A stretch of DNA of 64,000 nucleotides. It comes from Amycolatopsis sp. WQ 127309 (GTDB taxonomy: Bacteria > Actinomycetota > Actinomycetes > Mycobacteriales > Pseudonocardiaceae). The stretch spans positions 3,968,001 to 4,032,000 of the forward strand of contig NZ_CP095481.1 of assembly GCF_023023025.1 (NCBI RefSeq), read 5' to 3'. The notes beneath the pieces were generated by a model, which saw nothing but the letters and a program-made list of their open reading frames with translations, was not told the origin of the DNA and made no database searches. How positions within the stretch are numbered: position 1 is the stretch's first letter; the number at the start of each line of letters is the position of its first letter. A program made the position numbers and the translations under genes. This document shows positions 17,235 to 24,589 of the stretch, in pieces.

Positions 17235-17262
17235 AGAGTAGGTCCGCGTCGGTAGCAAGATC

Positions 17263-17301
17263 AAAACCGCCTCCATCCTCATCGAGGGTGGAGGCGGTTT
17301 T
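17263..17301. terminator. Bidirectional intrinsic terminator
   Basis: AAAACCGCCTCCA (17263-17275) pairs with TGGAGGCGGTTTT (17289-17301); the A-run on one side and T-run on the other allow termination in both directions. It is placed between the tmRNA gene and the minus-strand genes of the island. Confidence 0.8.
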
Positions 17302-17585
17302 GTTATCTCCATCACTCGCGCGCTGTTCACCCGATCGGGTGCATGCCTCCACCAGTCCGGCGATGCCGTCCGTGAGGTCGTGCCCCTGGATGACCTCAGC
17401 ATCGACATGAAGCTTGCTGAAGATGACCTTCGTGATCGCCCGCTTCACGGTGCTGCCGCCGCGCTGGTAGAAGCCTTGTGGGTCGGCGAGGAGATCGAGC
17501 GCAGCCATGAAGAACTGGCGGCCGGTGTCGAGCTTGCTGGTCGTATCGGCCAGTTGGCTCTGTATCTCTGCACGCTCACGTTCGA

Positions 17586-17924
17586 TCACCGCGAGCTTGG
17601 CCTTGAGACGATGTGTCGCTGGTAGCCGAGCAGGCGCAGGGTGATCGGGTTGAGTTCGATGATGTCCGTCCAGCTCGCTCCTTCGGCTGGCCCGGTGGCG
17701 GCCACGGAGAGAGCGACCAGCTCGGCGGCCACCTCTTCCATGTCTGGCTCGATGAACATCGCACCCCAACGACGCAATGCATCCGAGACGAACATGCGAG
17801 CTACCGTGACGGCCGTAGGAAGCGCTACCAAGTCGAGCGCGGCCGAGAACCGAGGCCGTTCACGCATCCTGGGGACCTCGGCTTCAATGGGCAGCTCGCC
17901 GCTGGTCTGAACGATGGCGGTCAT
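17586..17924 (-). pseudogene. Truncated ATP-binding regulator (RsbW-like N-terminus)
   Basis: A 112-residue product. Residues about 30-75 (ALPTAVTVARMFVSDALRRWG, then ELVALSVAATG) match the first helices of actinobacterial anti-sigma-like ATP-binding proteins (HATPase_c_2), and ELNPITLRLLGYQRHIV matches the strand before the ATP site. The protein stops just there (SRPSSR), so the nucleotide-binding N- and G-boxes are missing. The break coincides with the start of the recombinase remnant at about 17610. The ATG at 17924 overlaps the upstream stop (TGATG). It is probably non-functional, or a helix-only fragment. Confidence 0.65.
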
Positions 17925-18280
17925 CACGGCGTCCACAGCAGACTTGAACGCTTGACGAGGTATGGCGCTCCCGGCTCACCTGGCTCGGGCAGCCCAAGCA
18001 GCTCGTACACAACCTCCTGAAGGTCGGAACCTTCCTTCGACCAGACGCACCCGTCGCCGTAGGTGTCATCGAGGACGCGCACCGCGCTGACGTTGGTGCG
18101 GTCGAAGATGAAGATGGCGTCGGTGTACTGGTCGCGACTGAAGCTTCCGGCTATGCCTTGCAGCTCACCGCCGTCGTCCTGGATCGGGCGGAAGACCCAT
18201 CCGGCTTCGCGAACGGTGACGAGCTGCTGAAGCTCCGGGTAGCGACGAAGGGCATTCTCGTTGTTGATCGGCTGGTTCAT
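17924..18280 (-). CDS. Hypothetical 118-residue protein
   Basis: A soluble acidic protein (pI looks low; many D/E). Features: RYPELQQLVTVREAGWVFRP near the N-terminus, then a central YTDAIFIFDRTNVSAVRVLDD. I do not recognise a domain of known function. The start codon overlaps the stop of the kinase-like gene (TGATG), and its own stop overlaps the next ATG, so it belongs to the radical SAM operon by tight coupling. Similar small proteins are seen beside ATP-binding regulators in actinomycetes, from memory and not checked. Confidence 0.7.
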   Translation of the reverse strand: MNQPINNENALRRYPELQQLVTVREAGWVFRPIQDDGGELQGIAGSFSRDQYTDAIFIFDRTNVSAVRVLDDTYGDGCVWSKEGSDLQEVVYELLGLPEPGEPGAPYLVKRSSLLWTP

Positions 18281-18930
18281 CAGCTCACCGGTTCGCTGGG
18301 GGTGAGCAACGCCATCAGCTCTCCAGCGATGATCGCCGCGGACTGCTCAGGTGGACGACTGGAACAGTCCACGGTGACCACGGCGAAGCCAGCTTCTTCC
18401 AACGTTTCTGTTGCCTGCCGGTAGAAGACGGCTTCGGTGTGGCTGCTGCCGGGTGTGTGCTGGAAGCGGTTGTGCGGCCCGCGTGCCTCCAGCCGCTCAG
18501 CGATCACTTCCGGGTCGGCTTCGAGGATTACGGCGAGGTCCGGCCGTTCGGCTTCCTCGTTGAGCTGCCACAAGAACACGGGGTCAACACCGTCGAAGCG
18601 CTGGACGACCAAACCGGAGGCCACATAGCGGTCCGAGATGACGAGGTGGCCTGTCTTCAGGAGCGGCCTGATCTCCGTTTCAACGTGGTGGTAGCGGTCG
18701 GCCGCGTACAAGCAGGCGAGCGCGTGACCGGTGACGGTCGGCGTCAACTCGGACGCCAGCTTCCCGATAGATCCACTCGACGGCTCGGCAGTCACGTGAA
18801 CCTGGTAGCCCTCGGCAAGCAGCAGCTGAGCCAGATGCCGAACGATCGTGGTCTTGCCCGCGCCGCCTGGTCCGTCGACACTAACGAACAAGCCGCGTTG
18901 ATGGTCAGAAGAGGGCCGGAGGTTCATCAT
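18280..18930 (-). CDS. Thymidylate-kinase-like nucleotide kinase
   Basis: A 216-residue P-loop kinase. Walker A GPGGAGKTT (residues 18-26), the DRY-type motif SDRYVASGLVVQ (about residue 105) and a LID-like Arg region (AERLEARGPHNRFQ) are those of the dTMP kinase family. It is not the housekeeping tmk, judging by its accessory setting and its sequence divergence, so it may phosphorylate a nucleotide or nucleotide-like product. The start ATG at 18930 overlaps the aldo/keto reductase stop (ATGA), with AAGGGG upstream. It lies within the radical SAM operon. Confidence 0.82.
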   Translation of the reverse strand: MMNLRPSSDHQRGLFVSVDGPGGAGKTTIVRHLAQLLLAEGYQVHVTAEPSSGSIGKLASELTPTVTGHALACLYAADRYHHVETEIRPLLKTGHLVISDRYVASGLVVQRFDGVDPVFLWQLNEEAERPDLAVILEADPEVIAERLEARGPHNRFQHTPGSSHTEAVFYRQATETLEEAGFAVVTVDCSSRPPEQSAAIIAGELMALLTPSEPVS

Positions 18931-19791
18931 CGCCCCTTCGCGACTTCTGGCTGCACGGTCTTGGTGGCCGCTAGTTCGATAGCGGCCATAGCTTCGCGGG
19001 TGAGGTTGATCTGATGGGCCGCCAGGTTCTCGTTGAGACGTGCGCTGCAACTGGTTCCGGGGATCGGCAACATCATCGGGGACCGGTGCAACAGCCACGC
19101 CAGTGCGAGCTGGGCGGGTGTCACGCTGTACTGGGTAAGCCAGCTCGTGAAGCACGCCTTGAGGCTCTGCCAGCCGACCTGATGCCAGCGGGGCGTACGG
19201 CACAAAGACGATGCTGGCGTTTTCGCAGTAGTGAAGAACCTCTTCGAACACCCGGTTCGACACGTTGTGCTTGTTCTGCACCGCCGTGACGTCGACCAGT
19301 TCGCTGGCCTTGCGGATCTGGCCAAGGTCCACCTTGGACAATCCGATGTGGTGGATCTTTCCTTCAGTCTGCATATCCCGCAGCACGCCGAGCTGGTCTT
19401 CCAAGGGAACGGTGGGGTCGATGCGGTGGAGGTAGTACAGGTCGATCCGTTCGACCTGAAGCCGCCTGAGACTCATCTCAACGCACTGGCGCAGGTACTC
19501 CGGCCGCCCGCACGGTGCCCACCGGTCGGGACCTTGGCGGGTGAGACCGCCCTTGGTGGCGATGACCAAGCCCTCGGGGTAGGGATGCAACGCCTTGCGG
19601 ATGTACTTCTCCGCAGTGAACGGGCCGTAGGCGTCGGCGGTGTCGATGTGCGTCACGCCCGCGTCGACCGCATCCCGGAGTACCTGCATGGCCTGTTCCG
19701 GGTTATCCGGTGCGGCCCAATGGCCAGGGCCGGTGAGCTGCATGGAGCCGAAGCCGATGCGGTTCGAGCTAGAAAAGAGCTGGTTCGTCAT
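18927..19791 (-). pseudogene. Aldo/keto reductase, frameshifted
   Basis: The N-terminal frame from ATG 19791 encodes the AKR barrel start (IGFGSMQLTG, HIDTADAYGP with the catalytic Asp/Tyr, VIATKGGL with Lys, YYLHRIDP with His) up to EPQGVLHELAY. The rest of the family sequence (QYSVTPAQLALAWLLHRS, then PIPGTS, ending EVAKGR) continues in another frame down to 18927. A single-base indel near 19135 explains this. Two cues suggest the gene was intact recently or the indel is a sequence error: no other damage, and the stop still overlaps the kinase start (ATGA). The product would reduce carbonyls using NADPH. Confidence 0.8.
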
Positions 19792-20347
19792 CACGATCAC
19801 CCCCTGTCGGCTGATCCCTGAGTTCTTCGAGGCTCCGCCGGCCTGCGAGATGAACGAACAGCCGTGCTGTCACGATGGCGTCGTACGTAGCGCGGTGCGG
19901 CCGGTCTTCACCGTCGAGGCCGTGATCAAGCTCGAACTCCTCGACGAGCGATCCGAGCTTGTACGTCTTCCTTCCGGGCAGCAGGCGCCGGGCGAGCTTG
20001 AGCGTGTCGAACACCTCGGGGCACTCCCAGTCACCGAGCTTGCGCTGAAGAACGCCGACATCGACGTGTGCGTTGTGCGCGATGAGTGCCGAGGCGTCCA
20101 ACGCCTTCAGTACGTCCGCTTCGATGTAGGCGAACACTGGGGAGTCGGCCACCTGCTCGTTGGTGATTCCGTGAATCCTCTTGGCGAAATGTGTGATCGG
20201 CAGGTCCGGCTTGACCAGCCAGCTCTTCGGCTCTCCGATGACCCCGTCCACGATCGGCACCGCGGCCAGTTCCACGAGGTCGGGCGGCTGTTGGCCGTTG
20301 CCCTCGACGTCCACGACGACGTAGTTCAGAGAAGTCCAGTGAGTCAT
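19769..20347 (-). CDS. DnaQ-like DEDD 3'-5' exonuclease
   Basis: A 192-residue exonuclease. Exo I VVDVEGNG (Asp, Glu), Exo II LIAHNAHVDVGVLQ (Asp) and Exo III HRATYDAIVTARLF (His, Asp) are present, so it is the DEDDh type and looks active. It is not fused to a polymerase. The ATG at 20347 has GGAAGG upstream and overlaps the radical SAM stop (ATGA). Its 3' end overlaps the aldo/keto reductase gene by 23 bp. A nucleic acid or dinucleotide substrate is likely; its partnership with a radical SAM enzyme and a nucleotide kinase suggests nucleotide chemistry. Confidence 0.88.
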   Translation of the reverse strand: MTHWTSLNYVVVDVEGNGQQPPDLVELAAVPIVDGVIGEPKSWLVKPDLPITHFAKRIHGITNEQVADSPVFAYIEADVLKALDASALIAHNAHVDVGVLQRKLGDWECPEVFDTLKLARRLLPGRKTYKLGSLVEEFELDHGLDGEDRPHRATYDAIVTARLFVHLAGRRSLEELRDQPTGGDRDDEPALF

Positions 20348-21492
20348 GCTGTCGCTTCCTTCCATCCGATGTCCGCGCGTCCATGACGGTTCGCGTGGTG
20401 CGGGTGGCGTTGGTCGTGCACCTGGAAGCCGAGCGCGTGCTGAAGGAAATACCGAGGCTGCTCGACGTCCAGGCCGCGCACGATGGCCGCCCGTTCGCTG
20501 ATGTCTACGACCTGAATCTTGTCGGCTTCGGGCAACACGCGGGCCACTTGGTGTACGTCTTCAGCGGTCGGCACCTGGTGAGCGTTGGCGCAGAGTTCAA
20601 GCTGACTCAGCGGGCAGATGTCGCAGAGTTCCCGGATGCCGTAGTGGCCGTTGTAGTCCGGCAGGTTGTGCGCGTACGAGACGGCACAGGATGTCTTGCG
20701 GAACAGGGCAGTCGAGTTCGAGAAGGTGTCAAGCACGCGCTGTTCAAGCGTCTCGGGCACGATCTTCCGCCTGGCGGTGTCCTCGTAAGGCTCGGGGATG
20801 CCGTTGGCCTTGTAGTAGTCGGCAATCTCGCCCCGGTAGAACAAGCCGGTAAAGACGGTGGCGTCGGCGTGCTTGCTCAACTCGTGGGCAGCGGCCAGGT
20901 GCTCGTCCGTGTCGTTCAGACCCGGAACGAGCGGACGCCAGTAGAGGACTGTCCGGTACTTTCTGAGGAACGGCGCGCTCATGAGCTTCAGCGAGTCGGC
21001 CGCCACGTGCGACGGATACGGCTCGATCTTCTGATTGTCGATCCCGGAGTACGTGAACAGCAGCGTCACCTTGAGGTGCCGGAGCTGGTTCAGCCGGTCG
21101 ATGTCGTACGGCTTGAGCTGGTGCCGGGTGATGACGAGGACGTGGTTGGTCAGCTCGCGGGCGTCCAGCTCCTCGAGCACAGTGAAGGTGTGTGGCCGCA
21201 CCTTCGGCAAGAAGGGCTCGGTAGCCCGGTTGAACACCTGGATCGGCGTGACGTGCGGCTGGAAGTAGCGGTGGTTGACCAGCTCTTCGACGGCCTGGGC
21301 GTCGGACATGAGGGCAACGGGTTGGTTCTCGTCCCACAACCCGTACGTGTGCCGGATGCAGTAGGCACACCCGAGCGAACAGCCCTGGATGTGGTTCAAG
21401 CTCAGACCGCTCTTGCGGTACTCGACCACCTCTCGGGCACGCTCAGGCAGGCGGGTGATTTGGTCCTTGGTCAGCAGGGGTACCGGGATCAT
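20344..21492 (-). CDS. Radical SAM enzyme of unknown specificity
   Basis: A 382-residue protein. The SAM [4Fe-4S] motif CX3CX2C is at about residues 38-45 (IQGCSLGCAYCIRH), with a barrel typical of the superfamily after it (VFNRATEPFLP; VLVITRHQLKPYDIDRL). A second Cys group (TSCAVSY, then ELCDICPLSQLELC, about residues 273-310) could bind an auxiliary Fe-S cluster or zinc. The N-terminal style faintly recalls spore photoproduct lyase-like proteins, but I cannot assign it. It is the first gene of a tightly overlapping operon with an exonuclease, an aldo/keto reductase and a nucleotide kinase. The ATG at 21492 has a GAGAAG element upstream. Confidence 0.88.
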   Translation of the reverse strand: MIPVPLLTKDQITRLPERAREVVEYRKSGLSLNHIQGCSLGCAYCIRHTYGLWDENQPVALMSDAQAVEELVNHRYFQPHVTPIQVFNRATEPFLPKVRPHTFTVLEELDARELTNHVLVITRHQLKPYDIDRLNQLRHLKVTLLFTYSGIDNQKIEPYPSHVAADSLKLMSAPFLRKYRTVLYWRPLVPGLNDTDEHLAAAHELSKHADATVFTGLFYRGEIADYYKANGIPEPYEDTARRKIVPETLEQRVLDTFSNSTALFRKTSCAVSYAHNLPDYNGHYGIRELCDICPLSQLELCANAHQVPTAEDVHQVARVLPEADKIQVVDISERAAIVRGLDVEQPRYFLQHALGFQVHDQRHPHHANRHGRADIGWKEATA

Positions 21493-21576
21493 CAGGCGGC
21501 TCTTCTCCGAGGTCAGCGGGGTGGACGCTTCTGGAGAGTAAGCAGGCCGATACAGTGCCGCCAGAAATTTGCTCGG

Positions 21577-21590
21577 TTTTTCTCGAAAAA
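21577..21590. promoter_or_regulatory. Candidate operator before the radical SAM gene
   Basis: TTTTTC-TC-GAAAAA is an AT-rich inverted repeat in the 122-bp gap between the regulator gene and the radical SAM gene. The 10-mer TTCGAGAAAA it contains (minus strand) recurs on the plus strand at 23251-23260, in front of the regulator operon. Confidence 0.45.
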
Positions 21591-21614
21591 TTTGCCTGGT
21601 CCGACCTGCGGAAA

Positions 21615-22484
21615 TTAGGAGCCAGCGTCTTCGGCCTCGCCGGCCAGTTCGTGCATGACGCGGCTGATGATCGCCCGTGCCTCGCTGCCGTAGCTGGCGA
21701 CGGCTGCCAAGTGCTCGAAGATGCCCGAGTACAGCTCGATCTCCTGCGGCTGGCGAAGGTTGATCTCCGCCGAGTACGACTCGAACTGCACAAGGTGGTC
21801 GTCGTAGACCCAGAAGCCGTGTCGGGGATCGGTGACGTACTGGGTCTTGAAGTCGATGATCCCGAGCTTGACGTTACGCATCGAGGTCATGGCCATCAGC
21901 CGGTCAAGCTGGCCAATCATGATGTCCCGCGAGACCAGCCGGTAGCGCAGTGCGGCTTCAGTGATGACGAAGTGGAAGCGCTTTTCGGGCCGATACAGCA
22001 TCTCCTGGCGCTGCATCCGCACCTTCACCGCTTCGTTAATGTCGTTAGGCACCCTGTGCACCATGACAACCTGAGCGAAGCGAGCACGGGCATACTCGGG
22101 CGTCTGGGTAAGTCCGGGAATGACCGTGTTCTCGAATCCGCGGTAGAACTTGGTCCTTTCGTCCAGCTGCGACAGCGTGAGCTGGTGGGACTTCATGCCT
22201 GCCTTAAGTACTCGCTGCCACTCGGCGTGTTGAAGCTCAAGGTTATGGAGAGCGGCGAGAAGGCTTGAAGTCTGATCTTCTGATTTTGTGGCTCTCGTCC
22301 AGTCCCTGATGTCGTCATCGGTCGGCGACTGCTTGCCGTTCTCGATCTTCGAGATTTTGGAGCCTACCCATGACAAAGACTCCGCGAGCTCTTTACCGGA
22401 TAGCTTGGCGGCTATCCGAAGCTCGCGGAGTCGTTTGCCCAGCGCGTTGCGTGCTTCGTCAACGCCGGTCGTCCCGTTGCTCAT
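21615..22484 (-). CDS. XRE regulator with DUF5753 domain
   Basis: A 289-residue regulator. The N-terminal HTH_31 (ALGKRLRELRIAAKLSGKELAESLSWVGSKISKIENGKQSPT) is followed by the C-terminal DUF5753 ligand/dimer domain (FYRGFENTVIPGLTQTPEYARA, to HGFWVYDDHLVQFESYSAE and YSGIFEHLAAVA). This is the WhiJ/Scr1 type, very common in filamentous actinomycetes and usually paired with small DUF397 or DUF6879 proteins. The ATG at 22484 lies inside the end of the DUF6879 gene (26-bp overlap). It probably controls its own operon and the adjacent radical SAM operon. Confidence 0.9.
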   Translation of the reverse strand: MSNGTTGVDEARNALGKRLRELRIAAKLSGKELAESLSWVGSKISKIENGKQSPTDDDIRDWTRATKSEDQTSSLLAALHNLELQHAEWQRVLKAGMKSHQLTLSQLDERTKFYRGFENTVIPGLTQTPEYARARFAQVVMVHRVPNDINEAVKVRMQRQEMLYRPEKRFHFVITEAALRYRLVSRDIMIGQLDRLMAMTSMRNVKLGIIDFKTQYVTDPRHGFWVYDDHLVQFESYSAEINLRQPQEIELYSGIFEHLAAVASYGSEARAIISRVMHELAGEAEDAGS

Positions 22485-22995
22485 GCTTGGCGACAAACTC
22501 ATCTCGGTCGATGGCGTGGTGCTGAGCGGCATCACGCCAGTAGTTGTGCTGGACGATCTCGGCAGGGTCTTCGATGACCTCCCCGCCGAGGAACTGGTCG
22601 TCGTCGGTGAAGCGCATCTTGAGCAGCTTGCGGGAGTCGAACAGCCAGTAGTCGTAATCCGGCAGGCTGGCTGCCTGCTCGCGGGTGATGTAGCGGATGT
22701 CGTCACCCGCTTCGCGGGTGTAGCCGGCGACCCACATGGCGAAGCGGGTGTAGTCGGTAAGCGGGAAGCTCACCACCCGCACACGGGAGAACTGGCGCCC
22801 TTCGGCCGTTGCTTGACGAACCATGTTCGACCAGCTCTCGTGGTACGACACGTCCGGCTCTCCGGTGAGGAACTTCCGGAGCGGCTCAGCCTCACGAGGG
22901 ATGTTGTACTGATCGCGCGTCTCCAGCCGGTAGGCCGTGTGCTCGAAGGTCTCGAAGAGCTTGGCGAACTCCGGGCCCGGCTCGATGAAGGTCAG
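22459..22995 (-). CDS. DUF6879 family protein, probable CTG start
   Basis: A 178-residue protein. It reads (start)TFIEPGPEFAKLFETFEHTAYRLETRDQYNI, then SYHESWSNMVRQATAEGRQF and FPLTDYTRFAMW, YITREQA, the usual DUF6879 landmarks. An ATG within the frame at 22851 would remove the conserved N-terminal third. Upstream the only credible start is CTG at 22995, which overlaps the previous stop as CTGA and has GAAGGG about 9 nt before it. The family accompanies DUF5753-type regulators and probably acts as their partner or antagonist. Confidence 0.8.
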   Translation of the reverse strand: MTFIEPGPEFAKLFETFEHTAYRLETRDQYNIPREAEPLRKFLTGEPDVSYHESWSNMVRQATAEGRQFSRVRVVSFPLTDYTRFAMWVAGYTREAGDDIRYITREQAASLPDYDYWLFDSRKLLKMRFTDDDQFLGGEVIEDPAEIVQHNYWRDAAQHHAIDRDEFVAKHEQRDDRR

Positions 22996-23231
22996 TTGTC
23001 CGATCCCTTCTCCTGCGCGTAGCGGCGAGCGTAGAACTTCAGGACCTCTTCGGGAATCTCGATCAGGGTCTCGTGGTCGGGCACGGGGCCGACATCCGCG
23101 AGCACCTGCGGGTCGGTCACCTTCCAGCCCTGGGCGATGTAGGTCACCCGGTCAGTCCGGTCGGTGGCGAACAGCGTGGGGGATGCACCCTCGGTGGACT
23201 CGGGGTCTTTGCCAAGAAACTCGGCGCGCAC
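22992..23231 (-). CDS. Small conserved protein upstream of DUF6879
   Basis: A 79-residue protein from GTG 23231, with AGGAGG 6 nt upstream. The pattern FLGKDPESTEGASPTLFATDR then YIAQGWKVTDPQVLADV is that of a small family found just before DUF6879 or DUF397 genes in actinomycetes. It is the first gene of a three-gene regulatory operon (small protein, DUF6879, XRE-DUF5753). No biochemical function is known. Confidence 0.8.
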   Translation of the reverse strand: MRAEFLGKDPESTEGASPTLFATDRTDRVTYIAQGWKVTDPQVLADVGPVPDHETLIEIPEEVLKFYARRYAQEKGSDN

Positions 23232-23262
23232 AGGGCCTCCTAGCTCGAAGTTCGAGAAAACT

Positions 23263-23607
23263 GCTCGTCCATCGTGACGCAGGGTGGTGCGTCCGTCAAC
23301 AGAGACGGCGAGGGGGTTGGTGATTACTGCTCTGACGTGCGGAAACGGCGATTGAATGATTGGTTGGACGTGTCTGGCTCGCGCTATACGTCGTCAGCGT
23401 GGCGTTCGCGCACTGCTTGCTCGCACCTTCGTTGTGGTGCCTGGGCAACATGGGTTTGAGTCCGCCAAAACCGACTTCTCCAGCCTTTAAGTTATTGACT
23501 CTATGTCAAAAAGTATGTAAAGATAATCATATGAATGCAAGCCGTTCTCCTGTGACAGGGTGAACCCGATGCCTACGGCCTAGGTTTCTCCGGTAGAGGA
23601 GAACGTC
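23263..23607. promoter_or_regulatory. Gene-free interval with a promoter and AT-rich patch
   Basis: No gene seen. TTGACT (23495-23500) and TAAAGA (23518-23523) are 17 bp apart and point to the small membrane protein gene at 23608. The -35 box overlaps an inverted repeat TTGAC-TCTAT-GTCAA (23495-23509), a possible operator. The patch 23485-23535 is much more AT-rich than the chromosome. Confidence 0.5.
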
Positions 23608-23805
23608 GTGCGTTTACGAGACTGGCCCGTGTTACTTGCGATTTTCGTTTCGGCTGGTTGCCTGGTGATGGCACTCAAGCTGGCCGACAAACCGGTTGAT
23701 GAGAGTCTGGTTTTCCTGATCATTTCTTTCTGGGTATTGCTCCTTACGTGCGCCGTTGCACTTGCACGGTTGGCGATCGCGAAGGGCAAGGATCGGGAAG
23801 GCTGA
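23608..23805 (+). CDS. Small two-helix membrane protein
   Basis: A 65-residue protein from GTG 23608, with AGAGGAGA at 23595-23602. Two hydrophobic helices (residues about 7-23 and 33-55) are joined by a short charged loop (KLADKPVDES), with a basic C-terminus (KGKDREG). I do not recognise a family. A dedicated promoter with an operator-like repeat precedes it. A role as immunity or effector peptide of the island is possible but unsupported. Confidence 0.65.
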   Translation: MRLRDWPVLLAIFVSAGCLVMALKLADKPVDESLVFLIISFWVLLLTCAVALARLAIAKGKDREG

Positions 23806-23883
23806 GCGCACCCGCCGGGTGCTACGGCTCCCGGCGGTCTTAGCTTCTACCCAGTAGTGATTGTCGTGTGGCATACTCGCGTG

Positions 23884-24543
23884 ATGACCGGCGCCACCAG
23901 GCTTGACCTCATTATTGTGATCTTAGGGTTTATCCTCGGCGGCTTTATCAACTGGCTCGCGAAGCCGGCCAAGCTGACTAACAAGGTCTTGATCGTACTG
24001 ATATGCGTTACATTATCGGTTGTTGCCGTGCTCACGGTCTTGAAGGACGAACCTTCGACTGGCGAGCAAAATGTCGCGCTTGTCGAATGCCCTCGCCTCT
24101 TTGACGAGGCTCACGAACTACTCATACATCAGTCTCAACTTGCGGCGCCGCCCGTCGCGGGCTCCGCCTTTACGTCGAGTCAAGAGCTGGCGGGAAGGGT
24201 TGACTTAACGGTCAGCTGGGTTAATCCGACCCCGCTAACGCAAGCTGCCATCGCGATAGAGGGAGTGTATGGCACGAATGAGAGCGGGGATGACTACATC
24301 GATCACCGGCAGCCGGCCGCTGCTCCTGGACAATGCTGGAATTGGTACCACTTCGCAACGCGTGATGATGCTCAGCCTGCAAAAGTGCATTTTCGCGTAA
24401 GTGCACTGTGGCCAGGGCAAACGTACTGCTTCTACACCTCGTTCCGCATTGACACCGGCTACTCTAAGCCGACTGATATACGCTGCGAGAAAGCTTCATG
24501 GAAACCGGAGTGGGGCAAGCCGGCTGCGGTGCCGGGTCGATGA
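23884..24543 (+). CDS. Membrane-anchored protein of unknown function
   Basis: A 219-residue protein. Two membrane helices (about residues 7-26 and 35-55) are followed by an extracytoplasmic domain of about 160 residues with Cys at NVALVECPRLF, GQCWNWYHF, YCFYTSF and DIRCEKA, probably disulfide-paired. The segment RVDLTVSWVNPTP and the Tyr/Phe-rich end suggest a beta-sandwich. CATACT at 23872-23877 lies 6 nt before the ATG, so the start is taken at 23884 with a leaderless message; GTG 23857 is less likely. GC content and codon use are lower than in the core genes. No family is recognised. Confidence 0.65.
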   Translation: MTGATRLDLIIVILGFILGGFINWLAKPAKLTNKVLIVLICVTLSVVAVLTVLKDEPSTGEQNVALVECPRLFDEAHELLIHQSQLAAPPVAGSAFTSSQELAGRVDLTVSWVNPTPLTQAAIAIEGVYGTNESGDDYIDHRQPAAAPGQCWNWYHFATRDDAQPAKVHFRVSALWPGQTYCFYTSFRIDTGYSKPTDIRCEKASWKPEWGKPAAVPGR

Positions 24544-24589
24544 GGAGTTTTAGCCTGAAAATTGCTTCTCAGGGCTCCGCTGCCGCTGT

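Larger units (their letters stand above)
17196..17610 (-). pseudogene. Serine recombinase C-terminal remnant
   Basis: On the minus strand, from about 17610, the frame reads RLKAKLAVIERERAEIQSQ, then GRQFFMAALDLLADPQGFYQR, then KRAITKVIFSKLHVDAE and LVEA. This is the coiled coil and C-terminal end of large serine recombinases (integrases). The catalytic resolvase domain and zinc ribbon are absent, so it is inactive. The upstream end is fused in another frame to a truncated ATP-binding protein gene. The frame has no stop of its own and continues antisense through the tmRNA 3' end to 17080. It is a scar of an integrase that used the tmRNA gene as a target, in my reading. Confidence 0.7.

Noticed and set aside
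23360..23563. 67-residue plus-strand frame in the gap before 23608
   Set aside because: No ribosome binding site, overlaps the promoter for the next gene, and shows no codon bias.
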